The notes beneath the pieces were generated by a model. That model made no database searches. It saw only the letters and a list, made by a program, of their open reading frames with translations, and had not been told where the DNA came from. A program made the position numbers and the translations under genes. Below, piece after piece: positions 17,088-28,272 of a DNA stretch of 64,000 nt (its first letter is position 1; each line of letters begins with the position of its first letter). The stretch lies in NCBI RefSeq assembly GCF_014648135.1, contig NZ_BMQN01000005.1, positions 124,001 through 188,000 of the forward strand, given 5' to 3'. The stretch comes from Deinococcus sedimenti (GTDB taxonomy: Bacteria > Deinococcota > Deinococci > Deinococcales > Deinococcaceae).

Positions 17088-18068
17088 ATGAGCATGACGC
17101 AACCCACCACCACACCCGAGCGGCGCTTCCAGGTGCCGAACCTCAGCACCCTGGGGCCACTGATCGCCCTGCTGATCGCCTGCCTGTTCTTCACGTTCCA
17201 GTCCGACCGGTTCCTGACGCTGGGCACATTCAGCCTGATCCTGCAGCAGGCGTCGTTCGTGGGCGTGATCGCCATCGCGCAGACGCTGATCGTCCTGACC
17301 GCCGGCATCGACCTGAGCTGCGGGATGATCATGGCATTGAGTAGCATGGTGATCGGCAAGCTGGCCGTCGAGCAGGGCGTGCCCGTCCCGCTGGCGATCC
17401 TGGCGGGCTTCGCGGTCGGCGCGTTCGTCGGCTGGCTGAACGGCCTGCTCATCACGAAATGGAAACTGCCGCCGTTCATCGTGACGCTCGGCATGTACTC
17501 CATCGTGTTCGCCGCCGTGAAGATCTACTCCAAGGCGACCAGCGTCCCCATGCCCGCCGACGGCCTGACGTTCCTCGCGCAGCGCTTCACGATCTTCGGC
17601 ACGCCGTTCACGTACGGCAGCCTGCTGATGGTCGCGCTGTTCGTCCTGACGTGGCTCTTTCTCAACTACACCGCGCCCGGACGGCACATCTACGCGCTGG
17701 GCAACAACCCGGAAGCGGTGCGCCTGAGCGGCATCAACACCAGCCGCCTGCTGCTGAGCGTGTACACCTTCGCCGGGATGCTGTACGGCGTGGCGGCCCT
17801 GCTGCTGCTGGAACGCATCGGCGGCGCGTCCCCCGAGGCGGGCACCACCGAGAACCTCGAGAGCATCACCGCCGTCGTGATCGGCGGCACCAGCCTCTTC
17901 GGCGGGCGCGGCAACGTCCTGGGCACCCTGGTCGGCGTGCTGATCGTCGGCGTGTTCCGCTCGGGCCTGACGTTCATGGGCCTGGACAGCGTGTACCAGA
18001 ACCTCATCACCGGCATCCTGATCATCCTGGCGGTCGCCACCGACCAGTTCTCCCGGAGGAAAGCATGA
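17088..18068 (+). CDS. Sugar ABC transporter permease (RbsC/FrcC type)
   Basis: A 326-residue inner-membrane permease of the BPD_transp_2 family with about nine hydrophobic segments. Signature stretches are IAIAQTLIVLTAGIDLSCG, NGLLITKWKLPPFIVTLG, YALGNNPEAVRLSGIN and IGGTSLFGGRGNVLGTLVG. It forms the membrane channel for the upstream binding protein; its stop overlaps the ATPase start (ATGA). The start at 17088 is preceded by GGGGAG. Confidence 0.92.
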   Translation: MSMTQPTTTPERRFQVPNLSTLGPLIALLIACLFFTFQSDRFLTLGTFSLILQQASFVGVIAIAQTLIVLTAGIDLSCGMIMALSSMVIGKLAVEQGVPVPLAILAGFAVGAFVGWLNGLLITKWKLPPFIVTLGMYSIVFAAVKIYSKATSVPMPADGLTFLAQRFTIFGTPFTYGSLLMVALFVLTWLFLNYTAPGRHIYALGNNPEAVRLSGINTSRLLLSVYTFAGMLYGVAALLLLERIGGASPEAGTTENLESITAVVIGGTSLFGGRGNVLGTLVGVLIVGVFRSGLTFMGLDSVYQNLITGILIILAVATDQFSRRKA

Positions 18069-18895
18069 CCGCCGCCACCCACCTGCCCGTCACCCCCGGA
18101 CCGCAGACCGCCCGGCCACTGGTCATGGAAGCGCGCGGACTCGTCAAGCGCTACGGGCACGTCACCGCCATCGGCGGCGCGGACTTCGAACTGCGTCCCG
18201 GCGAGATCATGGCCGTCATCGGCGACAACGGCGCGGGCAAGAGCAGCCTCATCAAGGCGCTGTCAGGCGCGCTCATCCCCGACGAGGGCGAGATCCTCCT
18301 GGACGGGCAGCCCGTGCACTTCCGCACGCCCAGCGACGCCCGCCGCGCCGGGATCGAGACCGTGTACCAGGACCTCGCCGTCGCCCCGGCCATGACCATC
18401 GCGGAGAACCTCTTCCTGGGCCGCGAACTGTACCGCGGCGGCGCGCTGGGCCGCGCCCTGAAACTCATCGACCGCCGCCGCATGCTCACTGAAGCCACCG
18501 AGCACATGCAGGGCCTGCAGTTCGCGATCAAGAGCATGAGCCAGCCGGTCGAGACGCTGTCCGGCGGTCAGCGGCAGGGCGTCGCCGTGGCCCGCGCCGC
18601 CGCGTTCGCGCAGCACGTCGTGATCATGGACGAACCCACCGCCGCGCTCGGCGTGCGCGAGGGCAACATGGTCCTCGACCTGATCCGCAAGGTCCGCGAC
18701 CGCGGCCTGCCCGTCATCCTGATCAGCCACAACATGCCCCACGTGTTCGAGATCGCCGACCGCATCCACGTGCACCGCATGGGGAAGCGCGCCGCGCTGC
18801 TGAACCCGCAGAAGATCAGCATGGCCGACACCGTGTCCGTCATGACCGGCGCCATCCGGCCCGAGGACCTCAGCGCGGACGTCCTGGCGCACTAG
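18065..18895 (+). CDS. Sugar ABC transporter ATP-binding protein
   Basis: A 276-residue single-domain ABC ATPase, shorter than the duplicated RbsA/XylG type and like FrcA. Walker A is GDNGAGKSS, the Q-loop is TVYQDLAVAP, the signature is LSGGQRQG, Walker B is VIMDEPTAALG and the H-loop is LISHNM. The ATG overlaps the permease stop by 4 nt. It energises the importer encoded by the two upstream genes. Confidence 0.93.
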   Translation: MTAATHLPVTPGPQTARPLVMEARGLVKRYGHVTAIGGADFELRPGEIMAVIGDNGAGKSSLIKALSGALIPDEGEILLDGQPVHFRTPSDARRAGIETVYQDLAVAPAMTIAENLFLGRELYRGGALGRALKLIDRRRMLTEATEHMQGLQFAIKSMSQPVETLSGGQRQGVAVARAAAFAQHVVIMDEPTAALGVREGNMVLDLIRKVRDRGLPVILISHNMPHVFEIADRIHVHRMGKRAALLNPQKISMADTVSVMTGAIRPEDLSADVLAH

Positions 18896-18911
18896 GGTTG
18901 TCGGAACAGAG

Positions 18912-18950
18912 GAGAGGAGGCGGGTGGCTGTCGTGCCCCCGCCTCCTCTC
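18912..18950. terminator. Bidirectional terminator-like hairpin
   Basis: GAGAGGAGGCGGG pairs perfectly over 13 bp with CCCGCCTCCTCTC (18938-18950) and is followed by GTTTG. It lies 16 bp past the ATPase stop and before the convergent gene ending at 18961. Confidence 0.8.
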
Positions 18951-18960
18951 GTTTGCTCCC

Positions 18961-19464
18961 TTACCGGCTGGGGGTCAGGGCGCGGCCCTGCGTGAGCCAG
19001 AGGTTCAGCGCGCACACCAGCAGCAGCGCCCCCAGCGGGAACGGCACGCCGCCCAGGTCCAGCTGGACGTTCACGCCGCGCGTGAAGCTGCCCAGGCGAC
19101 CCCGCACCTCGCCCGCGTAGTGGCGCAGGGTCACGTCCAGGCCGTCCGTGAAGCTGCCGTAGCGGCCCGTCACCTGATCCGGCGTGAACTCCAGCCGCGC
19201 GTCCACGCCCTGCGTGAAGCCGCCCAGGCGGACCGTCATGACGCCCGCCGCGATGCCCGCCCGGACGTCATGCCCGCTCGTGACGCCCCCCACGCGGCCC
19301 ACCAGTTCGCCGCCTTCGAGCCAAACGCGCACGTCGGTGCCGTCCGTGAAGCCCCCCACCCGCGCGGTGAGGCGTTCCCCGTCCCAGGTGGCGTGCAGGT
19401 CCACGCCGTCCGACACGCCACCGAACCGGCCCGTCAGGGCCTCCTGCTGAGCAAAACCCGTCAT
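18961..19464 (-). CDS. Six-fold 22-residue repeat protein with C-terminal membrane segment
   Basis: A 167-residue protein with no recognised family. Residues 10-141 are six uninterrupted 22-residue repeats (starting at 10, 32, 54, 76, 98, 120). The consensus is a hydrophobic residue, T, x, R, x, G, G/S, F/V, T/S, x, G, x, D, V, then six variable residues and a Gly near the end. The repeat carries an alternating pattern suited to a beta-solenoid or beta-meander. Residues 142-160 (PLGALLLVCALNLWLTQ) form a likely C-terminal membrane anchor. There is no signal peptide, so topology is uncertain; the repeats may be cytoplasmic and tail-anchored. Confidence 0.75.
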   Translation of the reverse strand: MTGFAQQEALTGRFGGVSDGVDLHATWDGERLTARVGGFTDGTDVRVWLEGGELVGRVGGVTSGHDVRAGIAAGVMTVRLGGFTQGVDARLEFTPDQVTGRYGSFTDGLDVTLRHYAGEVRGRLGSFTRGVNVQLDLGGVPFPLGALLLVCALNLWLTQGRALTPSR

Positions 19465-19527
19465 GCCGCCCAGCGTACCGGAACGTGACTGGCAGAAGCC
19501 TCACGGGGGGAGGCGTGAACAGGAAAA

Positions 19528-19573
19528 AGTTGATGGTCGATAGAGGGGGGGCCCCTTCCATCAACCATCAACT
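19528..19573 (-). terminator. sucB terminator
   Basis: AGTTGATGGTYGATRGA-type arms (19528-19544 with 19557-19573, 15 of 17 paired) surround a GC-rich loop. On the minus strand the stem is followed by TTTTTCC. It begins 11 bp past the sucB stop and shares arm sequence with the htrA terminator. Confidence 0.8.
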
Positions 19574-19584
19574 ATCGACGCTGC

Positions 19585-20844
19585 TTACAGTTCCAGCAGC
19601 ATCCGCGCCGGGTCTTCCAGCAAGTTCTTGATCATGACGAGGAACTGCACGGCTTCCTTCCCGTCGATGATGCGGTGGTCGTAGCTCAGGGCGATGTACA
19701 TCATCGGGGCGATCACGACCTGCCCGTTCTGCGCGATCGGGCGCTCGATGATGTTGTGCATGCCCAGGATGGCGCTCTGGGGGGCGTTGATGATCGGGGT
19801 GCTCATCATGCTGCCGAAGGTGCCGCCGTTCGTGATGCTGAACGTGCCGCCGCTCATGTCCTCCAGCGTCAGCTTGCCCGCCTTGGCCTTCTGCGCGTAC
19901 CCGCCGATGGCCTTCTCGATCCCGGCGAGGCTCATCTGGTCGGTGTCGCGCAGGACCGGCACGACCAGACCACGGTCGGAAGCCACCGCGATGCCGATGT
20001 CGTAGAAGCCGTGGTAGATGATGTCCTTGCCCTCGACGCTGGCGTTGATGACCGGGAAGGCCTTCAGCGCCTCGGTCGCGGCGCGCACGAACAGGCTCAT
20101 GAAGCCCAGTTTCACGCCGTGCTTCGCCACGAACTGATCCTGGTACTTCTTGCGCAGGTCCATGGCGGGCTGCATGTTCACCTCGTTGAAGGTGGTCAGC
20201 AGTGCCGCGGTGTTCTGCACCTCCTTCAGGCGCTCGCTGATGCGCTGACGGATGCGGGTCATGGGCACGCGCTGCTCGGGACGCGCCCCGGCCGGGATCA
20301 CGGCGGCAGGGGTCACGGCCTGCGCCGGAGCGGCCGTCTGGGCGGGCGCGGCCTGCTGGCCCACGGCACTCAGCGCGTCGGCTTTCGTGATGTTCCCCTT
20401 GGGGCCGGTCGCGGGAATCTGCGCGGGGTTCAGGCCGTTCTCCACGACCACCTTGCGCACGGCGGGGGAGAGGTCGTCGCGGCGCGTCGCCTCGTTGCCC
20501 AGCGCGGCGCTGTCGGGCTGCGTGGCGGTGCCCCCCGCCGTGGCCTCGTTCGCGATGGGACCGCTGACCGTCTCCTGCGTCGCGGCCGGGGTGGCGGCGG
20601 GCGCGCTGCCCGCGTCACCCACGACGCCCAGCACCTCCTCGCTGAGGACCGTGTCCCCCTCGTTCTTCGCGGTGCTGACCAGCACCCCGTCCTGCAGGGC
20701 GGTGACTTCCAGCACCACCTTGTCCGTCTCGATCTCGGCGAGGACCTCGCCGCGCTTCACGGCGTCGCCGGGTTTCTTATGCCATGCCAGCAGCGTACCC
20801 TCGCTCACCGACTCGGAAAAAACAGGAACTTTGATGTCCGCCAT
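19585..20844 (-). CDS. sucB: Dihydrolipoyllysine-residue succinyltransferase, E2 of 2-oxoglutarate dehydrogenase
   Basis: A 419-residue TCA-cycle enzyme. Residues 1-75 form a lipoyl domain ([16 protein letters not shown], lipoylated Lys in [11 protein letters not shown]). A peripheral-subunit-binding domain is near 155-190 ([31 protein letters not shown]), with Ala/Pro/Thr linkers. The catalytic domain ends with [18 protein letters not shown] (His and Asp of the acyltransferase site). The ATG at 20844 gives the standard [12 protein letters not shown] start. It lies downstream of sucA, separated by an intercistronic hairpin. Confidence 0.95.
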   Translation of the reverse strand: MADIKVPVFSESVSEGTLLAWHKKPGDAVKRGEVLAEIETDKVVLEVTALQDGVLVSTAKNEGDTVLSEEVLGVVGDAGSAPAATPAATQETVSGPIANEATAGGTATQPDSAALGNEATRRDDLSPAVRKVVVENGLNPAQIPATGPKGNITKADALSAVGQQAAPAQTAAPAQAVTPAAVIPAGARPEQRVPMTRIRQRISERLKEVQNTAALLTTFNEVNMQPAMDLRKKYQDQFVAKHGVKLGFMSLFVRAATEALKAFPVINASVEGKDIIYHGFYDIGIAVASDRGLVVPVLRDTDQMSLAGIEKAIGGYAQKAKAGKLTLEDMSGGTFSITNGGTFGSMMSTPIINAPQSAILGMHNIIERPIAQNGQVVIAPMMYIALSYDHRIIDGKEAVQFLVMIKNLLEDPARMLLEL

Positions 20845-20933
20845 AACGCCCTCAGTTATACCCCCCCGGCGCTGTGACTGCGCCGGGGACGCCCGAACAC
20901 AAGGCACGAAAAAGATCCGTGAGGCGCACAACG

Positions 20934-20973
20934 CAGCGGGGCCGCCCCGGTGCTCCCGGAAGCGGCCCCGCTG
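20934..20973 (-). terminator. Intercistronic hairpin between sucA and sucB
   Basis: A 12-bp perfect stem (CAGCGGGGCCGC, 20934-20945, with 20962-20973) lies 11 bp after the sucA stop. A TTTTT run follows about 20 nt downstream rather than immediately. It may act as a leaky terminator or a 3' mRNA stabiliser between the E1 and E2 genes. Confidence 0.55.
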
Positions 20974-20983
20974 AACTCGGGGT

Positions 20984-23830
<2,847 letters not shown>

Positions 23831-23980
23831 AACGCCTCAGCATACCGCCCACACCCCTGCGCATTGGCACCCGCCCCCCCCGGAATTTGTTCCCGCGTGC
23901 GTAACCATCCCCCCACCCCGGACAGGTGGTGCTTACACGACCCCCACCCATCCCGACCCGGAACGCGCCACCATGACGTC

Positions 23981-24871
23981 ATGACCCACCCCGCCTTCCA
24001 GGCCACCCACCCGGACTTCCACGCCCTGTTCCCTGACGGCGCCGCGCCCGAACAGCTCGGCCGCGGGCACACCTGGACCGAGGGCCCCACGTACGTGCCC
24101 GCCCGGCAGCGCGTGATCTACAGCGACGTGCGGCAGAACCGCACCTGGGCGTACACCGACGACGGACAGCTGCTGGACGAACTGAACCCCAGCGGGTACC
24201 AGAACGGCCACACCCTGGACGCCCAGGGCCGCCTGATCGCCTGCTCGCACGGCCAGCGCGCGCTGCTGCGCCAGGAACACGACGGCAGCTGGACCACCCT
24301 GGCGGACCGCTTCGAGGGTGCCCGGTTCAACTCCCCGAACGACGTCGTGCAGCACCCCGACGGCAGCCTGTGGTTCACGGACCCCACCTACGGCCTGGAC
24401 AAACCCGAGGAGGGCGGACGCGGCGAACCCATGGAGATCCCCGGCCGCTGGGTGTTCCGCCTGGCCCCCGACGGCACCCTGACCGCCCCCATCCGCGACC
24501 GGCACAAACCCAACGGCCTGGCCTTCGCCAGTGCGGACACGCTGCTGCTGGCCGACACGGGCGAGAACCCCGGCACGTACCGCTACCACGTCACCCCGCA
24601 GGGCGAGGCCACCCTGCAGGAGCTGCACTTCACGGTCAGTCCCGGCAAGACCGACGGCCTGCGCCTCGACGAGGCGGGCCGCATCTGGAGCAGCGCCGCC
24701 GACGGCGTGCACGTCCTCACCCCGGACGGACAGGAGCTGGGCCGCATCCTGTTCCCCGAGACGGTCAGCAACGTCGCCTTCGGCGGCCCAGGCGGAAAGA
24801 CCCTGTTCGTCACGGCCAGCAGCGGCTTCTGGCGCGTCCCCACCACCACCCGCGTCCTGACGCTGTCCTGA
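23981..24871 (+). CDS. SMP-30/gluconolactonase family lactonase
   Basis: A 296-residue six-bladed beta-propeller of the SGL family, which hydrolyses sugar lactones with a bound divalent metal. Markers: LGRGHTWTEGPTYVPARQRVIYSD (the Glu is a metal ligand), SGYQNGHTLDAQGRLIACSHG, RFNSPNDVVQHPDGSLWFTDPTYG (Asn ligand), HKPNGLAFA and DGLRLDEAGRIWSS (Asp ligand). Start chosen at 23981, where TGACGTCATG puts the ATG beside a TGACGTCA palindrome. No signal peptide, so it is cytoplasmic. The natural lactone is unknown. Confidence 0.9.
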   Translation: MTHPAFQATHPDFHALFPDGAAPEQLGRGHTWTEGPTYVPARQRVIYSDVRQNRTWAYTDDGQLLDELNPSGYQNGHTLDAQGRLIACSHGQRALLRQEHDGSWTTLADRFEGARFNSPNDVVQHPDGSLWFTDPTYGLDKPEEGGRGEPMEIPGRWVFRLAPDGTLTAPIRDRHKPNGLAFASADTLLLADTGENPGTYRYHVTPQGEATLQELHFTVSPGKTDGLRLDEAGRIWSSAADGVHVLTPDGQELGRILFPETVSNVAFGGPGGKTLFVTASSGFWRVPTTTRVLTLS

Positions 24872-24902
24872 GCCGCCGGGCGGCTTCGCCAAGAACGTCA
24901 TA

Positions 24903-24933
24903 AGGGCCGCCCGTCGGAACGCGGGGCGGCCCT
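24903..24933 (+). terminator. Hairpin after the lactonase gene
   Basis: AGGGCCGCCC pairs perfectly with GGGCGGCCCT around an 11-nt loop, 31 bp past the stop. No T-run follows, so termination may be partial. Confidence 0.5.
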
Positions 24934-24936
24934 CCC

Positions 24937-24942
24937 TACACT
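24937..24942 (+). promoter_or_regulatory. -10 box for leaderless small membrane protein gene
   Basis: TACACT lies 6 nt before the ATG at 24949, with no Shine-Dalgarno. Confidence 0.5.
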
Positions 24943-24948
24943 GGGGAC

Positions 24949-25197
24949 ATGCAGATCCTGTCGCGCGTGACCCTGACCTTCGGCATCATCACCCTGATCG
25001 CCGCTGCGCTGCTGCTCGGCAAGGACGTCATCGACATCAACCAGCTGCACGCCGTGGCGAACGCCAACCGCAGCACCAACTTCCCCAGCCCGCTGAACAC
25101 CGTGCTGATCACGGCCGTGCTCGCCGTGATCGGTGGATTCCTGACTGGCCTGGGCCTGGGCATGCCCAAACGCCTGCCGCGTACTACCCCCCACTGA
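24949..25197 (+). CDS. Small two-span membrane protein
   Basis: An 82-residue protein with two predicted transmembrane helices, about residues 8-24 (TLTFGIITLIAAALLLG) and 50-70 (TVLITAVLAVIGGFLTGLGLG). A 25-residue loop (NQLHAVANANRSTNFP) joins them, with a basic C-terminal tail (PKRLPRTTPH). No family was recognised. It is probably an inner-membrane protein. Confidence 0.7.
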   Translation: MQILSRVTLTFGIITLIAAALLLGKDVIDINQLHAVANANRSTNFPSPLNTVLITAVLAVIGGFLTGLGLGMPKRLPRTTPH

Positions 25198-25439
25198 ACT
25201 TCGCCCTGCTGCACGTGATCCCCGGCCTGCTTCTGACCGGGGGTCTTTTCTGTGTGCACATCCAGAACTTTAAATGACCTTGATAATGTAGAAAACCTCA
25301 TTTATGAAACAACATTTGGGAAAAGCCTGAATAATCACGATTCCCATGAAAAATAACCGTTGTTTAAAGAACGATCTCTGGGTGATCGCGTACGCTGATG
25401 GAACTTCAAAAGAGCGTCACCCCACTCAAGGAGTTCCAC
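25198..25439. other. AT-rich intergenic region upstream of the CHxTG repeat protein
   Basis: Between 25259 and 25380 the sequence becomes unusually AT-rich for this genome (TTTAAATGACCTTGATAATG, GAAACAACATTTGGGAAAAG), then AAGGAG precedes the ATG at 25440. It probably contains the promoter and a long leader. A CGGCCTGCTTCTGACCGG-type imperfect stem near 25220-25245 could terminate the upstream gene. No gene was seen. Confidence 0.45.
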
Positions 25440-26696
25440 ATGAAAACACCCATCGCCTGCACCCTTGCCCTCCTGATCGCCTCCGCCGCCCTCGCCGGTG
25501 GTGGCCCCAGCGTCGCCCGCCCCGCCGGCACCACGGTCAATCCCTTCGGCGCCACCGCCGCCGCCCCCATGACCATGCCCGCCGTGCTGTCCGACCTGCA
25601 ACGCGCCGGTACCACCCTGACCCTCGTCACCGGCCGCAACGTCATCGCCGGCACCGTCAACGGCCCCACCGTGACCGCCATCGGCAGCGAGCCCGCCACC
25701 TCCGTCGTCGCCACCACCGGCGGCACCCAGCGCCGCTACACGCTGCTGAACCCCGTCCGCCCCGGCGTCGTGACCCCCGTGCGCGACATCCGCCTGCTGC
25801 CGGTCGCGCCAGTCGTGCTGCTGCCCATCCAGGCGCCGCAACCCGCCCCCCGGCCCATCGCCGCGCCCGTCACCCCAGCGCCCGCGCCCGTGACCCCCGT
25901 CCCGATCGTGCAGCCCACGCCCATCGTGCAGCCGGCCCCCGCGCCGGTCCAGCCTGCCCCGGTGCAGCCCGCGCCCGTACAGCCGGGGCCCATCCAGCCG
26001 GCTCCGGTGCAGCCCGCCCCGGCCCCCGTCCAGCCTGAACCCACCCCGCCCGCCCCCGAGGACCCCATCAGCATCTGCCACCGGACCGGCAGCGACACCA
26101 ACCCGTACAACCTGATCACGGTCAGCCGCAACGCCCTGGACGCCCACGCCGGTCACGGGGACATCATCCCCGCCCCTGCCGAGGGGTGCCCCACCACCGC
26201 CGGGGACACCACGCAGCCCAGCCCCGCCCCGGTGCAGCCCGCGCCCGCCCCCGGTCAGCCTGAACCCACGCCCCCCGGCGACGGCAACGACAAGATCAAC
26301 ATCTGCCACCGCACCGGCAGCAGCACCAACCCGTACAACCTGATCTCGGTCAGCCGTAGCGCCCTGGACGCGCACTCCGGCCACGGCGACATCATTCCCG
26401 CTCCGGAAGGTGGCTGCCCCACCACCGCCGGGGACGCCACGCAACCCAGCCCCGCCCCGGTGCAGCCCGCCCCGGCCCCCGGCCAGCCGGAACCCACCCC
26501 CCCCGGTGACGGCAACGACAAGGTCAGCATCTGCCACAAGACGGGCAGTGACAGCAACCCCTACAACCTGATCACGGTCAGCCGTAGCGCCCTGGACGCG
26601 CACTCCGGCCACGGGGACATCATCCCCGCGCCCGCCGAAGGCTGCCCCACCGGCACCCCTCCCGGCAACGGGAACGGCAATGGCAACGGCAAGTAA
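25440..26696 (+). CDS. Secreted protein with three CHxTG...HGD repeats and Pro-rich linkers
   Basis: A 418-residue exported protein (signal peptide MKTPIACTLALLIASAALAG). Residues 20-130 form a beta-type N-terminal domain with NVIAGTVNGPTVTAIG. A long Pro/Ala/Gln/Val tract follows (VQPAPVQPAPVQPG). Then come three near-identical 40-residue domains: ICHRTGSDTNPYNLITVS, then ALDAHAGHGDIIPAPAEGCP. The domains repeat every 76 codons (ATC of each at 26073, 26301, 26529). Each has two Cys, three His and an Asp in fixed places, suggesting metal binding or a disulfide-stabilised module. The tail is GNGNGNGNGK. Probably an extracellular or surface protein; function unknown. A perfect 11-bp terminator follows. 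Confidence 0.8.
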   Translation: MKTPIACTLALLIASAALAGGGPSVARPAGTTVNPFGATAAAPMTMPAVLSDLQRAGTTLTLVTGRNVIAGTVNGPTVTAIGSEPATSVVATTGGTQRRYTLLNPVRPGVVTPVRDIRLLPVAPVVLLPIQAPQPAPRPIAAPVTPAPAPVTPVPIVQPTPIVQPAPAPVQPAPVQPAPVQPGPIQPAPVQPAPAPVQPEPTPPAPEDPISICHRTGSDTNPYNLITVSRNALDAHAGHGDIIPAPAEGCPTTAGDTTQPSPAPVQPAPAPGQPEPTPPGDGNDKINICHRTGSSTNPYNLISVSRSALDAHSGHGDIIPAPEGGCPTTAGDATQPSPAPVQPAPAPGQPEPTPPGDGNDKVSICHKTGSDSNPYNLITVSRSALDAHSGHGDIIPAPAEGCPTGTPPGNGNGNGNGK

Positions 26697-26714
26697 CGCC
26701 TGACGCACCACCCC

Positions 26715-26748
26715 GGCGGCGCCCCCTGAACTCCAGAGGGGCGCCGCC
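26715..26748 (+). terminator. Terminator after the CHxTG repeat gene
   Basis: GGCGGCGCCCC pairs perfectly with GGGGCGCCGCC around a 12-nt loop, 18 bp past the stop. T-rich sequence is weak (CTCTG). Confidence 0.6.
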
Positions 26749-26796
26749 TCTGCCGTACCCAGAAGGGGCCCCGCGTGCCATCATGCGCGCGCACCC

Positions 26797-28185
26797 ATGA
26801 ACCTGCGACCCCTGATTGCCGCGCTGCTCGTCACGACCGCCCAGGCCACCCCCACCGTGCAGGGCGCGTGGCACGGCCCGTACTACCGCCTGACCCTGAC
26901 CGGCCTGAGCGCCCGAGACGGCACGATCCGCTGGACGCCCGGCGGGACCGGCGCGGACCTGAAGTTCAGCGCGGCGCTCCCCACCCTGACCCGCACGGTG
27001 CCCACCGCGCAGGACCAGATCCAGATCCGCGTGCAGGACAAGGGCATTCAGATCCGCAGCGCGCAGGGCCGCCCGCTGCGCGTGAACCTGATGCCCGTCC
27101 GCGCGGGCGTCGAGGGGCCCACGCGCTTCACGGCCATCGACGTGTACCCCGAGGAAGCCTGGACGACGTATGAACCTGTCCCCGTCACGCCCTGCCGCGC
27201 ACCCACCCCCGTCCCGGAACTGCCGTACCAGCCGCCCCGCTTCGCCACCGGCCCCGTCGGGTTCTACCTCGCGCAGATCGACCCGCGCACCGGCACGCCC
27301 ATACGCGTCATCGCCAACGACCCGGACCGCCTGTACCCCCTGGCGAGCACCTTCAAACAGATCGTCCTGTGGGGCACCCTGCGCGACGTGCAGGCCGGAC
27401 GCCTCAGCCTGAACACCCGCCTGACCGTCACCGAAACCAACCGCAGCATCGAGACCTACCAGCCCGGCACGCGCACCGTGCAGAACCTCGCCACGCAGGC
27501 CATCCAGAACAGCGAGAACACCGCCAGCGACGTCCTGCACCTCCGCTACGGCCCCGACCGCCTCCAAGCCCTCGTCACCGCGCAGGGCGCGTGCCACACC
27601 CGCGTGAACACCACCACCAAAGCGTGGTGGGCCGCGCAGGCCGGACTCCTCCCCGAACTCTACGGCCCAGACGTGAACACCGGCGCGCAACAGACCTTCA
27701 CCCTCCCACCCGCCCAGGAAACCCAGATCCGCGCCCGCGCCGTGCAACAGGCCCAGACCCTGAACGCCGACCGCGTCCTCGACCACCTCGACCGCGCGTT
27801 CTTCAGCCCCACCTACCACCCCCAGACCGAGGTGTACCTGCAAAACCGCAGCACCCCCCGCGAATGGGCCACCCTGATCACCCGCATGTACCTCGACCCC
27901 AGCCTGACCCCCACCAACCGCGCGTTCCTGCGTGACACCCTCGCCAGAGGATGCTGCCGCGCCAAGGACCCCAGCGTCGCCTACTGGGGCAGCAAGGCGG
28001 GCAGCGGCTGGCGGAACGTCACCATGAGCGGCCTGCTCAGCCTGACCACCGGGCAGACCTTCGTGTACGCCTACTTCAACCCCGGCTCCGACACCATTGA
28101 AAGCGTCCTGATCGAGAAACAACTGCCGGATATCGCCCGGTACGTCCTGGAGAACGCCAAACGACTCGCTCGCAACGCCCCCTGA
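26797..28185 (+). CDS. Exported class A beta-lactamase-fold serine hydrolase with an extra N-terminal domain
   Basis: A 462-residue exported protein (signal peptide MNLRPLIAALLVTTAQA). The first 145 residues are a beta-rich domain of unknown type. The rest is a class A beta-lactamase/transpeptidase fold with the SxxK motif Ser184-Thr-Phe-Lys187 (PLASTFKQIV), an SDN-like Ser239-Glu-Asn241 (QNSENTASD) and a KTG-like GSKAG (398-402). The lone CC pair (ARGCCRAK) is unusual. It may be a beta-lactamase or a peptidoglycan esterase/peptidase; enzymatic specificity is not readable. Confidence 0.82.
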   Translation: MNLRPLIAALLVTTAQATPTVQGAWHGPYYRLTLTGLSARDGTIRWTPGGTGADLKFSAALPTLTRTVPTAQDQIQIRVQDKGIQIRSAQGRPLRVNLMPVRAGVEGPTRFTAIDVYPEEAWTTYEPVPVTPCRAPTPVPELPYQPPRFATGPVGFYLAQIDPRTGTPIRVIANDPDRLYPLASTFKQIVLWGTLRDVQAGRLSLNTRLTVTETNRSIETYQPGTRTVQNLATQAIQNSENTASDVLHLRYGPDRLQALVTAQGACHTRVNTTTKAWWAAQAGLLPELYGPDVNTGAQQTFTLPPAQETQIRARAVQQAQTLNADRVLDHLDRAFFSPTYHPQTEVYLQNRSTPREWATLITRMYLDPSLTPTNRAFLRDTLARGCCRAKDPSVAYWGSKAGSGWRNVTMSGLLSLTTGQTFVYAYFNPGSDTIESVLIEKQLPDIARYVLENAKRLARNAP

Positions 28186-28212
28186 ACCAGACGGGGGAAC
28201 GGCGTCGCGGGT

Positions 28213-28256
28213 GGACCCCTCAGTCGGCTACGCCGACAGCTCCCCTTGAGGGGAGC
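28213..28256. repeat. 45-bp palindromic intergenic repeat, copy 1
   Basis: Sequence from GGACCCCTCAGTCGGC through CGCCGACAGCTCCCCTTGAG to GGGAGCC. It contains two small stems (GTCGGC/GCCGAC and CTCCCC/GGGGAG). It is nearly identical, in opposite orientation, to 61266-61310. It lies between convergent gene ends and may act as a terminator. Confidence 0.75.
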
Positions 28257-28272
28257 CAGGGCCACCCCCCGC

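Noticed and set aside
25860..26040. CRISPR-like array in the CAGCCCGCC repeats
   Set aside because: The short repeats encode a Pro/Ala/Gln/Val-rich linker in frame inside a secreted protein, with no spacers.
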